Part shown: in pieces, positions 1 to 9,283 of the stretch
How the letters are laid out: each line of letters begins with the position of its first letter
Position numbering within the stretch: position 1 is the first letter of the stretch
Source of the DNA: CAWHJB01 sp963698715
GTDB taxonomy: Bacteria > Chloroflexota > Anaerolineae > Anaerolineales > UBA4823
NCBI GenBank assembly: GCA_963698715.1
Contig: CAVORW010000004.1
Coordinates: 62,001 to 126,000, forward strand
Reading direction: 5' to 3'
Length of the DNA stretch: 64,000 nucleotides
Notes under the pieces: model-generated
Database searches by the model: none
What the model saw: only the letters and a program-made list of their open reading frames with translations
Told to the model about the DNA's origin: nothing
Program-made: the position numbers and the translations under genes

Positions 1-911
<911 letters not shown>

Positions 912-1211
912 AAATTTACGTATCAAAGATACGTTAAAGTTACGGATTTTTACTGGAATTATACGAGGTTCTATCTTCCTACCACTTTTCAGTTGTTAAG
1001 GTCCTGCCAACTAAGCGGGCCGAATTTTACCAGCCCAGTTACTGCCTGTCAAGGTCTTTTAGAGACTAAACTGCCGAAGTCACATGTCGCGGACTTCGGC
1101 ACGTCAGACCGACAAGCAGTTGGCTTTGGTCTCTGACGCAGAGGCGTCTTTTGGGTTTTGAGCGATCTGCCCTTGCGGGCGAGACCGTCGGTTAATCAAA
1201 GTGCGTGTTCA
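912..1211 (-). other. 16S rRNA leader with strong hairpins
   Basis: This stretch between the promoter and the 16S start holds no gene. Its clearest structure is a perfect 9-bp stem, GCCGAAGTC (1073-1081) with GACTTCGGC (1092-1100). It sits inside weaker outer arms (agagac near 1061, gtctct near 1130). Leader stems of this kind commonly take part in pre-rRNA processing or antitermination. That role is inferred here. Confidence 0.55.
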
Positions 1212-1239
1212 ATTATACCGATTTTCACACTTTTGTCAA
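1212..1239 (-). promoter_or_regulatory. rRNA operon promoter
   Basis: The minus strand reads TTGACA (1234-1239), a 16-base spacer, then TATAAT (1212-1217). Both boxes match the sigma-70 consensus exactly. The site lies about 300 bases upstream of the 16S 5' end, which fits a strong rRNA promoter. Confidence 0.85.
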
Positions 1240-1442
1240 GAGGATAAGTCCCCACTTTTCCAGACTTGCTGGAGGATTGCTTTCTCTTTGAGCCGACAAA
1301 TTTTATTCGGTTTGCAAAATCTGTCAAAGGGAGGCTGGAGTTCTTAGTCTGTCCCGAAAGGTCCAGGGACCCAGGTTGTTCCCGAAGGCTTGCGGATTAT
1401 ACGCCATTAAATATATATGTCAAGGGTTTCAGAAACAATTGC
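1240..1442. other. Spacer with no recognised gene
   Basis: This 200-base spacer lies between the rRNA promoter and the end of the DUF2203 gene. A short GTCCC/GGGAC stem near 1351-1372 has no T-run, so I do not call it a terminator. I see nothing else in it. Confidence 0.5.
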
Positions 1443-1817
1443 TCAAATTGGCTGACGACCGGCGAACCCGGCTTCGATATCGTGCCAGAATTGTATATCT
1501 GGCTCACCATATCGCCAGCACAAATATACTTCCCGGCCCTCTCGTAGTGCTGGGAAATCCACTAATCCCGAATTGATATCTTTCAGAATTGCCCCAGTCA
1601 TCTGGATGGCTCTGACCAGCTTCTCAATCCGGTTGAAGCTTAGCACCAGCTCACTGGCGACCTTGCCGCCTCCATTGCCGGCGGCTTTCTCAATCATCGG
1701 CCAGGCTTGCGGCTGTTTCTCGGTGATTTCGCTGCGCAGTTCCAACAGCTCAGCAATCATGGGTCGAATTTGCACCACCACCTGATTCGCTTTTTCAAGA
1801 TTGAAATACTCTGCCAT
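1443..1817 (-). CDS. DUF2203 family protein
   Basis: This 124-residue cytoplasmic protein has no known activity. The family signature is clear: an N-terminal FNLEKANQVV helix and a C-terminal block reading LVDFPALREGREVYLCW, then the ending FWHDIEAGFAGRQPI. The length is normal for the family, and the middle is predicted mostly helical. The start is fixed by GAGGAGG about 5 bases upstream of the ATG. The stop is TGA, which matters for reading other TGA codons in this window as true stops. It runs in the same direction as phzF but is separated by about 115 bases, so co-transcription is possible but not shown. Confidence 0.9.
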   Translation of the reverse strand: MAEYFNLEKANQVVVQIRPMIAELLELRSEITEKQPQAWPMIEKAAGNGGGKVASELVLSFNRIEKLVRAIQMTGAILKDINSGLVDFPALREGREVYLCWRYGEPDIQFWHDIEAGFAGRQPI

Positions 1818-1933
1818 TATTCCTCCTCAACCCGGCTTGATTTTCGTCCAGGACCTCCTAAACATTACAAACTTATGGTCGCACGTCTATTGTTTGATTC
1901 CCAGACAGGGGCGCGATTGTCATTGTTATCCGT

Positions 1934-2845
1934 TTATCCGGCTTGAGCAGGCTCAGGAACGTTTATTTCACCACCCAGGACTTCGACTGCATAGCCGCCA
2001 ACCCGGACTGTCTCAATCGCTCTCGGTGGCCCCACCACCTCTACCTGGGCTTCTCCCGGACGGCCCAACCAGTGTCCTTGCTGGGCGATAAAACAAGGTT
2101 CTGTCAGCAGCCCATGGTACCAGCAATAAGCCGCCATACCTCCCGTTGCCGATCCCGTGAATGGGTCTTCCAATGTATCAGGAGGCAGTCCAAAATGACG
2201 GGCGAATGTCTTTCCTTCTCCATCTATACCCTGTAATACAAATAGATGCGGGCTAAAGAAATCGCCCTTTGCTCTTAAGGAAGCATAGGCTTCGAAATTC
2301 AGTCTGGCCCGCCGCAGGCTGTCCAGGCTTTTCAACGGGATCATCAATTGAGGCGTGCCAGTGCTGACCGTCATAATAGGAAAACCCGGAAGCAAATCTG
2401 CAGATTCCAACCCAAACGCAGGCAGTATGTTTTCCGGTGGGTAAACGCGCAAGAATTGGGGCCGCTGTTGGGACATGGTTATAAGCAGCAGTTCGTCCTC
2501 ACCTCGGCTGATTTCAACTTCAATAATACCTGCTTGCAATTCCAAACGAATATTGACCGGGCTCCGACCAATAGTTAATCGTCCACTTGTAATCCAGGCG
2601 AATACAGCTGCCAAAGTTGGATGGCCGGCTAATGGGATTTCTTCAGAAGGTGTGAAGTAGCGTGCCCGCAGGTCCGCCTTGGTTGAAGCCATGACGAAGG
2701 CGGTTTCCGAAAGGTTCATCTCTAAAGCGATTGCCTGCATCACGGTTTCCGCCAGATCGTCTGCATCCATCACGACCATACAAGGATTCCCAGCATATAG
2801 TTGTCGGGTGAATGCATCAATCTGCAGGCAAGTTAACCGTTTCAT
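1934..2845 (-). CDS. PhzF family isomerase
   Basis: This 303-residue protein is a complete member of the PhzF/diaminopimelate-epimerase-fold family. Known members isomerise trans-2,3-dihydro-3-hydroxyanthranilate, but most homologues have no assigned substrate. Seen here: the family start CLQIDAFT, the NLSET motif with the presumed catalytic Glu near residue 47, the PLAGHPTLAAVF block, and DPFTGSATGGMAAY in the C-terminal lobe. I use the internal ATG at 2845 because AGGAAAG sits about 5 bases upstream. An ATG eight codons earlier is in frame but has no such site. No phenazine genes are nearby, so a general small-molecule role is more likely than phenazine synthesis. Confidence 0.92.
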   Translation of the reverse strand: MKRLTCLQIDAFTRQLYAGNPCMVVMDADDLAETVMQAIALEMNLSETAFVMASTKADLRARYFTPSEEIPLAGHPTLAAVFAWITSGRLTIGRSPVNIRLELQAGIIEVEISRGEDELLLITMSQQRPQFLRVYPPENILPAFGLESADLLPGFPIMTVSTGTPQLMIPLKSLDSLRRARLNFEAYASLRAKGDFFSPHLFVLQGIDGEGKTFARHFGLPPDTLEDPFTGSATGGMAAYCWYHGLLTEPCFIAQQGHWLGRPGEAQVEVVGPPRAIETVRVGGYAVEVLGGEINVPEPAQAG

Positions 2846-2974
2846 TTTCTTTCCTGACATCGGAAACAAAATGCGTGCACCAGGCGATCACACCGCCCAG
2901 GCACGCATTTTATTTGGAGACAAAGCCCAGCCATGAATACGCGATAAAGCCTATGGGCTTTGCGGATGACGATC

Positions 2975-3130
2975 TTACTTATCTTCCTTGGGCAAGAAAC
3001 GAGTTACGTTAGTGCCACAAACTGGGCAGGTGCCTTTAACCATCCGCCGGCCTTTATCATTGACTTGCACCTTGCCAGCTTTGATCTGCCGCTTGCTGCG
3101 GCACTTTACACAATAACCTTCAAAATCCAT
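2975..3130 (-). CDS. DUF5679-like small zinc-ribbon protein
   Basis: This 51-residue protein is encoded behind a strong AGGAGG site. It starts MDFEGYCVKCRSKRQI and later reads GTCPVCGTNVTRF. The two CxxC pairs are about 28 residues apart and form a treble-clef or zinc-ribbon pattern. Highly similar short proteins are common in Chloroflexota and actinobacteria and are assigned to DUF5679. Their function is unknown, and nucleic-acid or ribosome contact is a guess from the basic surface. It is divergent from deoC. A TATAAT on the minus strand at 3212-3217 could be its -10 box, but I see no good -35. Confidence 0.85.
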   Translation of the reverse strand: MDFEGYCVKCRSKRQIKAGKVQVNDKGRRMVKGTCPVCGTNVTRFLPKEDK

Positions 3131-3464
3131 CGTAAAACCTCCTCTGCTAAAAAATGGTGTGATAGGAACTGCTTGCCGGGCTGTTTGTTCTAAACGCCGT
3201 CAAGTACAGGCATTATAATCGGTTTGTGCATACTTTTACGCCCAATTTTAAATGAACATCGGGAAATTCGATGTTAATACCCTAATTTCAAGGTTTGAGA
3301 ATGCTTCGACACACTCACATCCCCCAAATCTGGGGGCGCCCACACAAGATTTATCTAGACCTAAAATCGTTATTGTTGCTCGAATTTGGTAAAATGGAAT
3401 GGGCGGAGGTATTTTAACTCTGCCGTTAATTTTCGACACGATTTTACTAAAGAAGGATAAATCC
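3131..3464. other. Divergent intergenic region before deoC
   Basis: This region separates the zinc-ribbon gene from deoC and must hold both promoters. Seen: a minus-strand TATAAT at 3212-3217, a CCCCC/GGGGG hairpin at 3323-3338, and an AT-rich TAAAAT near 3391 upstream of deoC. None is paired with a convincing -35 box. Confidence 0.35.
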
Positions 3465-4427
3465 ATGGCTTCCACAAATAAACGCAATCCTGGGATGCCC
3501 CTCGACCTGGACTGGGTGATGAACGCTCGCGTCAATCGCAGCGCGGTCGAGCGGCGCACCGCATCTTTGCCGGCGCGGCGGTCCATTAAAAAGGAATGGC
3601 AGGCAGCCTGGTTATTGCGCGCCATAACCTGCATTGACCTGACTACCTTGGCAGGAGATGACACACCAGGACGGGTAAAGCGCCTGTGTGCTAAGGCCCG
3701 CCAACCCGTCCGTCCGGACATGCTCGCTCGCCTGGATGTTTTTGACCAGGGCATTACCGTCGGCGCGGTCTGCGTTTATCCCAACCGGGTCCGGGATGCC
3801 GTTGAAGCTTTGAAGGGCAGCTTCATCCCGGTGGCTTCGGTTGCGACCGGTTTCCCGGCCGGCCAAACCCCGTTGCCTCAGCGTATCGCCGAAATCGAAC
3901 AGGCGATTGAAGCTGGAGCATCTGAGATTGATGTGGTGATCAGCCGTACCCATGTCCTGACCGGTGACTGGCAGGCTCTCTATGATGAGGTCAAACGGTT
4001 TCGAGAGACCTGTGGAGAGGCCGCCCATATGAAAACCATATTAGCCACCGGCGATCTTGGCACTCTGAAACAAGTTTACCAGGCCAGCCTGGTTGCCATG
4101 ATGGCTGGCTCGGACTTCATTAAGACCTCCACCGGCAAAGAAGATGTCAACGCCACGCTGGAATTTGGGCTGGTAATGACCCGCGCCATTCGAGAATATT
4201 TCGATCGAAGCAATTATAAAGTAGGTTTCAAACCGGCAGGCGGAGTCAGCAAAGCCAAGCAAGCCCTGGTATGGCTATCGCTGATGCGAGAAGAATTGGG
4301 CGCCGAATGGATGATGCCTGACCTGTTCCGAATCGGGGCCAGCAGTCTGTTGGCAGATCTGGAACGCCAGCTTTACCACCATATCACGGGCCATTATGCT
4401 GCCCGCCACCATATGCCGATGGGATAA
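3465..4427 (+). CDS. deoC: Deoxyribose-phosphate aldolase
   Basis: DeoC cleaves 2-deoxyribose 5-phosphate to glyceraldehyde 3-phosphate and acetaldehyde in deoxynucleoside catabolism. The 320-residue protein has all class I aldolase residues: ITCIDLTTL, Asp near 58, the Schiff-base Lys about 220 in SDFIKTSTGK, and the helper Lys about 246 in VGFKPAGG. It has about 50 extra N-terminal residues compared with short bacterial DeoC, as in the eukaryote-like long type. The ATG at 3465 has AGAAGGA upstream. The ALDH16-like gene follows 150 bases later and could oxidise the acetaldehyde product, so the pair makes metabolic sense. Confidence 0.95.
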   Translation: MASTNKRNPGMPLDLDWVMNARVNRSAVERRTASLPARRSIKKEWQAAWLLRAITCIDLTTLAGDDTPGRVKRLCAKARQPVRPDMLARLDVFDQGITVGAVCVYPNRVRDAVEALKGSFIPVASVATGFPAGQTPLPQRIAEIEQAIEAGASEIDVVISRTHVLTGDWQALYDEVKRFRETCGEAAHMKTILATGDLGTLKQVYQASLVAMMAGSDFIKTSTGKEDVNATLEFGLVMTRAIREYFDRSNYKVGFKPAGGVSKAKQALVWLSLMREELGAEWMMPDLFRIGASSLLADLERQLYHHITGHYAARHHMPMG

Positions 4428-4576
4428 CTATTCTCTGAGGCGTTGTCCGACAAAATCGTTTATGGGGCGCGCAGGTGGAGAAACTGCTCGCACACTACAC
4501 AAACATATCTTTCTCAACAGATACGGCTTGCAACCCTGCGAAAGCCGAATTAAGTTCAAGAGAACTGGAGCGACCC

Positions 4577-7022
4577 ATGAAAGTAGCTGAAATCCTAAAG
4601 ACGATGGAATACGGTCCTGCGCCCGAATCGCCTGAGGCTGTCAATGCCTGGCTGGCCGATCATGAGCGTAAATTTGGGCTGTTTATCAATAACCGTTGGG
4701 TTTTCCCGGAAAATCCCAGCTACTACGCCGGCTATAATCCTGCCACAAATGAGCTGCTGGCCGAAACAGTCCAGGCCGGGCAGGCTGAGGTGGATGCAGC
4801 CGTAGCGGCCGCTCGCCAGGCTTTTCAGGGCTGGAGCCAGACACCCGGGCATGAACGGGCGCGCTATCTATATGCAATCGCACGCAACATCCAGAAACAT
4901 CATCGGCTGCTGGCAGTGCTCGAATCGATGGACAACGGAAAACCGATCCGCGAATCGCGGGATATTGACGTGCCACTCCTGGCCCGCCATTTTTATTATC
5001 ACGCCGGCTGGGCCCAGCTGATGGAAACCGAGTTGGCCGATTACCAGCCGGTTGGCGTCGTTGGGCAGATCATTCCCTGGAATTTCCCCTTGCTGATGCT
5101 GGCCTGGAAAATTGCACCGGCAATCGCCATGGGCAACACAGTCGTGCTCAAACCAGCTTCTTACACCCGGCTATCCGCTTTAATGTTTGCCGAGGTGGTT
5201 GCAGAAGCCGGCCTGCCCCCAGGCGTGATCAACATCATCACCGGCAGCAGCAAAGCCGGAACGATGCTGGTTGAACATCCCGATGTGGATAAAATCGCTT
5301 TCACCGGTTCGACCGATGTTGGCCGCATCCTGCGCCGCCAGACCGCCGGCAGCGGCAAGAAGCTCTCCCTGGAGCTGGGTGGAAAATCCCCCTTTGTTGT
5401 CTTTGAAGATGCTGACCTGGACAGCGCTATCGAAGGGGTCGTAGATGCCATCTGGTTCAATCAAGGCCAGGTCTGCTGCGCCGGTTCGCGACTGTTAGTT
5501 CAAGAAAACATTGCCCCCAAATTTATCGGCAAACTTAAAGCCCGCATGGAAAACCTGCGGGTCGGCGATCCGTTGGATAAATGTATCGATATGGGGGCGA
5601 TCGTCGATCAATCACAATGGAGCACGGTGGACAACTGGGTAAAAACCGGCGTGAAAGAAGGCGGCGAGCTTTTCCAGCCAGCTATCGAGCTGCCCAAAAA
5701 AGGGCTGTTCTACCCGCCAACTCTGATCACCAACCTTGACCCGGCTGCCGAAACGGTGCAGGAAGAGATTTTTGGTCCGGTCCTGGTCTCCTTGACATTC
5801 CGCAACCCAGCTGAGGCGATTGCCCTGGCCAACAATACCCGCTACGGGCTGGCAGCCAGTGTTTGGAGTGAAAATATCAACCTGGCTCTGGAAGCAGCCA
5901 GCAAAATCAAGGCCGGATCGGTTTGGGTGAATTGCACCAACCTGTTCGACGCGGCATCAGGCTTTGGTGGCTACCGCGAGAGCGGTTACGGCCGCGAGGG
6001 CGGCAAGGAAGGCCTGTTTGAATACCTGCGGCCGGCCTGGCAGGCGCGGCCGCGCCCCCAATTCACACCCTCCCCAGACGGCCCAGCGGCCAAATGGGGC
6101 GCATATACACCCACCCACCCTGTACTGCCAAATGGCAAAACAACCCATGGCAAAGACGGCCTGCGAGTCGACCGGACCCCTAAAATGTACGTGGGCGGGA
6201 AACAGGTCCGTCCGGATGGCAATTACACCCGCCCGGTATTGAATCCCAAAGGCGAGCTGGTGGGGCAGGTGGGGGATGGCAACCGCAAAGATATCCGCAA
6301 CGCGGTTGAGGCCGCTCATGCAGCCCACACAGCCAAACCGGGCTGGGCGATGCGGCATGGTTTCAACCGCTCGCAAATTTTGTACTTCATCGGCGAGAAT
6401 CTGAGATGCCCGCGCCGAAGAGTTCGCCCGCCGGATAGTGGCAATGACTGGCGCCTCGCTGAAATCTGCCCGCGCCGAAGTGGACCTCTCCGTGGAGCGC
6501 CTGTTTACCTATGCCGCCTGGGCCGATAAGTACGGCGGGAGCATTCAGGAGACCACTTTGCGCGGCATCACGGTGGCAGTGAACGAGCCGCTGGGGGTGC
6601 TGGGCATCGCCTGCCCGGACGAAGCTCCCTTGCTTGCTTTCGTTTCCTTAATGGCTCCCGCGATTGGGCGGGGCAACACGGTGGTGATTATTCCCAGCCC
6701 CAAATACCCACTCAGCGCCACCGATTTTTACCAGATTCTGGACACTTCGGATGTTCCGCCGGGTGTGGTCAACATTGTCACCGGCGACCGAGAGCATCTC
6801 ACGAAGACCCTGGTCCAGCATGAGGATGTGGATGGCCTCTGGTACTTTGGCAGCGCGGAGGGCAGCTACCAGGTCGAGATAGAGTCTGCCGCCAATATGA
6901 AGCGCACCTGGGTCGGATACGGATTGGCACGCGATTGGTCCAGCCGTGAACAGGGCGAGGGCCACCAGTTTCTGCACGAAGCCACCCAGGTCAAGAACAT
7001 TTGGGTGCCTACCGGGGAGTGA
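4577..7022 (+). pseudogene. ALDH16-type double-domain aldehyde dehydrogenase, frameshifted
   Basis: Two aldehyde dehydrogenase domains are encoded in one gene of about 815 codons, split by a frameshift near 6403-6406. The first frame (4577-6529) holds a full catalytic domain: PWNFPLLM, GSTDVGR, the base Glu276 in LELGGK, and catalytic Cys310 in FNQGQVCCAG. The second domain starts near residue 537 (MYVGGKQV). It continues in another frame after the shift (DARAEEFARR, then VAMTGASLKSARAEVDLS) to the stop at 7022. It lacks the catalytic Cys region, as expected of the ALDH16 family, whose second domain is non-catalytic. GGAG precedes the start. One extra base between GENL and DARAEEF explains the break, so it may be a sequencing error. 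Likely substrate: acetaldehyde from DeoC. Confidence 0.85.
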
Positions 7023-7080
7023 GGGAGTATCCGCATTCCTCAGAGATTGCCCGACCATAGACAATCGGTAATCCAAATCA

Positions 7081-7112
7081 CCCTTTCCGTTGTCAGTGGA
7101 AAGGGCGTTTTG
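7081..7112 (+). terminator. Rho-independent terminator after the ALDH gene
   Basis: A perfect 8-bp stem, CCCTTTCC (7081-7088) with GGAAAGGG (7098-7105), has a 9-base loop and is followed by CGTTTTGGTT. It sits 59 bases after the ALDH stop. The T-run is short, so termination may be partial. Confidence 0.65.
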
Positions 7113-7415
7113 GTTGAATGGAAATATTCCAACCACCGAAACGGGCTTGCGAGTTCAGGCTTTCCTGGTAGATCAGGTTTATTAGAAAGGTATCAAGGTT
7201 TCGGTAGAAACGATGCAAACACTGAACATCCAGTATGCTCAGGTTTGTCCAAGATGGAATTACACCATCCGACCACAATCGACGTGTACTTGAGTTCAGT
7301 TTTTAAAGTGCGGAGTTATTCTTTTACAAGCCCTAAGAGTGCCGATTTCAGTTTAAGATTCAATTTGATCGATGGTCTTGGTATGTCTGACATGATGCTC
7401 CTGATCTGGTGTTTT
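7113..7415. other. Spacer with no recognised gene
   Basis: I find no convincing reading frame or RNA here. It lies downstream of both the plus-strand ALDH gene and the minus-strand GH78 remnant and is probably decayed sequence at the end of the glycan operon. Confidence 0.4.
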
Positions 7416-8465
7416 CTACTTATTTTCTTCTTTCAACGGAAATTGACTGAGCCTATCATCGATCTCATCAAGATCTTTCTCGCTGAGCTTGAGGTATGGG
7501 GTCCTTCGATTCAGTTCCCGAATGCTATCGTCACCCATGGCAGCAATCATCGATTTGGTCAGCATTGCGACCAAGGGGATATATCTCCTAACGGCCTTTT
7601 TTGCTTTCTTATTTTGAAGTATTTTGAACGCAGGCACATACGTACTGAGCGTTTCAATATGGCTTCGGCTGGGCTGATACTCGATTCGGTAGTTACCTGA
7701 TCCTAGCTGTAGGGTCACATTAGAATCTTGTTGTGTTCCTACATTGGGTTTCTCGCCGTTGATAAAAACCTCACCTTGAGGCGCATCCGGAAGAATTACC
7801 TCAGATTCGGCATTGAACGGGATCGTGAACTCAAAAGTCAATTCCCCATCCTCGCCGATCTGCCAACCACTCTCGTATAATCCTGCGGCGGAAAGATAAC
7901 TGGCCCTGGCTCATTTCAGGGTCTTATCTGGCTTTGGGGCAAGCCTGGCGCTGCGGAACCCGGTGACCATATCATCATCGGACGAGGGATTTAGGCCGCA
8001 CATATCCCGGTACATCCACTCAACAATAGAACCATAGGTATAGTGGTTGAATGAATTCATCTCTGTCGAACTGAACGATCCATCTGGCTTGAGCGAATCC
8101 CAGCGCTCCCATATTGTCGTCGCCCCCAGGTCAACAGCATACAACCAGGAAGGGTAGTCTTCGTTTAGCAGGAGTTTGTAAGCAAGATGGTTATGACCAA
8201 TATTTGAGGGTACCCGGCATAAAAAGGGTGTACCAACGAATCCTGTTCGCAAATGGAGACCATCTTTTTGCAGCCTGGAGATGAAATCATGGGCGATTCT
8301 GGTTCGGAAATCCTCCGGGGCCAGATCCAAAAATAATGTCAGCACATACCCGGTTTGAGTGTGAATAGCGAGCCGCCCGGTTTCTGTAAAGAATTCTATT
8401 TGAATAGCAGCTAGAATTTCCTCGGCCAAAGCGCTATATTGATCTGCCAGATCAGTCCTTCCCAA
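7416..8465 (-). pseudogene. GH78 alpha-L-rhamnosidase, C-terminal remnant
   Basis: This is the last third of a bacterial alpha-L-rhamnosidase. Seen in order: the (alpha/alpha)6 barrel end with LGATTIWERWDSL, SFNHYTYGSIVEWMYRDM and GLNPSSDD, then GFRSARLAPKPD, then the C-terminal beta domain with LYESGW, LTFEFTIPFN and LPDAPQGEVFINGE. An in-frame TGA at 7911-7913 replaces the Trp expected in the K-W-A-R-A-S-Y context, a TGG to TGA change. The N-terminal domains are missing: the frame starts abruptly at LGRTDLADQY, right next to IS-derived sequence. About 60 residues after the beta domain (VRRYIPLVAML onward) look extra. The gene is dead. Intact, it would have removed terminal rhamnose from plant or bacterial polysaccharide. 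Confidence 0.8.
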
Positions 8466-8469
8466 CACG

Positions 8470-9139
8470 CCCGCTCCAACCAGCGCGTCACCGTGCGTTC
8501 GGCATGCGGCGTGCAGCGCACCAACACCGAGAGGTCACAGCCTTCGGCCAGCAGCATCAAGACCAGGGTTATTTTCTCTGGGTCGGTTTTCAACCGATAG
8601 AGCGGGGTGTGCAACCGACTGGTGGATTTCATCCTGCACGCTTGGCATTTCCAATACTGAATGTCCCGCCGTTGGCCGCGTTTGCCATTACCCACCACCG
8701 CATGCAACCGCTCATCGGTCACCGCAAAATAGAGGCAATGTTGGTTGGGACAAGCATGTCCGCTCGTATCGCTGGTTTTCTTGCGCCCACGCGGACTTTT
8801 GATCTGCGCATAGGACGTGACTGCCGTGCGTGGGCGAAAAACTTGCACGCCGACCCCGGTACGACACGCAGCACAATCATGGGGCGTCCGGGGGCGTAAA
8901 CGCCAAGCCCGTTTCCGTTTCTTTCTCCGGCTCTGCCACCATTTCCGCAGGGGTTTGCGATACAGTCGCCAGTCAGCGTGCAGCAGGAGACCGAACAAGA
9001 GCAGCCCCGGTAGACAAAAATGACACATTACTGGAAAAGGGTGCGGTAAAATCAGCATAGTTGCCGATTTTACTCGCCTTTCTGACCGCTTGGAAAGCCA
9101 TTGCTCCCCAGCGTACCCTATCGGAATTATCCCCCACAA
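8470..9139 (-). mobile_element. Insertion-sequence remnant with transposase fragment
   Basis: A minus-strand frame encodes a transposase-like N-terminal region. It has a very basic segment (RRKKRKRAWRLRPRT), CxxC motifs (CAACRTG, CPNQHC, CQAC) forming zinc ribbons, and a helix-turn-helix like block (LLAEGCDLSVLVRCTPHAERTVTRWL). IS1-like elements carry such zinc-ribbon/HTH starts, but the family is not certain. No catalytic DDE domain and no clear terminal inverted repeats remain. The frame runs into the neighbouring rhamnosidase sequence at its 3' end, which marks the junction near 8465. It lies between a GH2 start and a GH78 end, so it probably mediated a deletion. Confidence 0.6.
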
Positions 9140-9271
9140 AAATCAGGAGTACCGGGCTCTCTGGATCCCTTATTTCAAGCAGCATGGCATCATGTGGTAA
9201 ATGAATCTGCTGCCATTCTGCAGTGCCATCTTTTGGAACTGCCAATCCTGATTAAAATCCAACCGTTTCAT
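9140..9271 (-). pseudogene. GH2 glycosidase, N-terminal remnant
   Basis: Behind AGGAGT an ATG at 9271 opens a frame MKRLDFNQDWQFQ. After a one-base shift in an A-run near 9235 it continues as KDGTAEWQQIHLPHDAMLL. The pattern of a first strand DWQF followed by W...LPHDAM is the classic start of GH2 beta-galactosidase/glucuronidase sandwich domains. Coding similarity stops near 9155 where the IS-like sequence begins. It is the gene immediately downstream (13 bases) of the GH106-like gene, so a full GH2 gene once followed in the operon. Confidence 0.6.
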
Positions 9272-9283
9272 TGTTTTTACTCC

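Noticed and set aside
1061..1133. Riboswitch or small RNA in the rRNA leader
   Set aside because: The hairpins fit an rRNA leader and match no riboswitch core I know.
3248..3754. 168-codon minus-strand frame overlapping deoC
   Set aside because: It is antisense to the clear deoC frame and has no family likeness.
5957..6376. 139-codon minus-strand frame within the ALDH gene
   Set aside because: Shadow of a high-GC coding strand; the plus strand has full ALDH similarity.
7047..7700. 217-codon plus-strand frame after ALDH
   Set aside because: It lies mostly antisense to the GH78 remnant and contains no recognisable domain.
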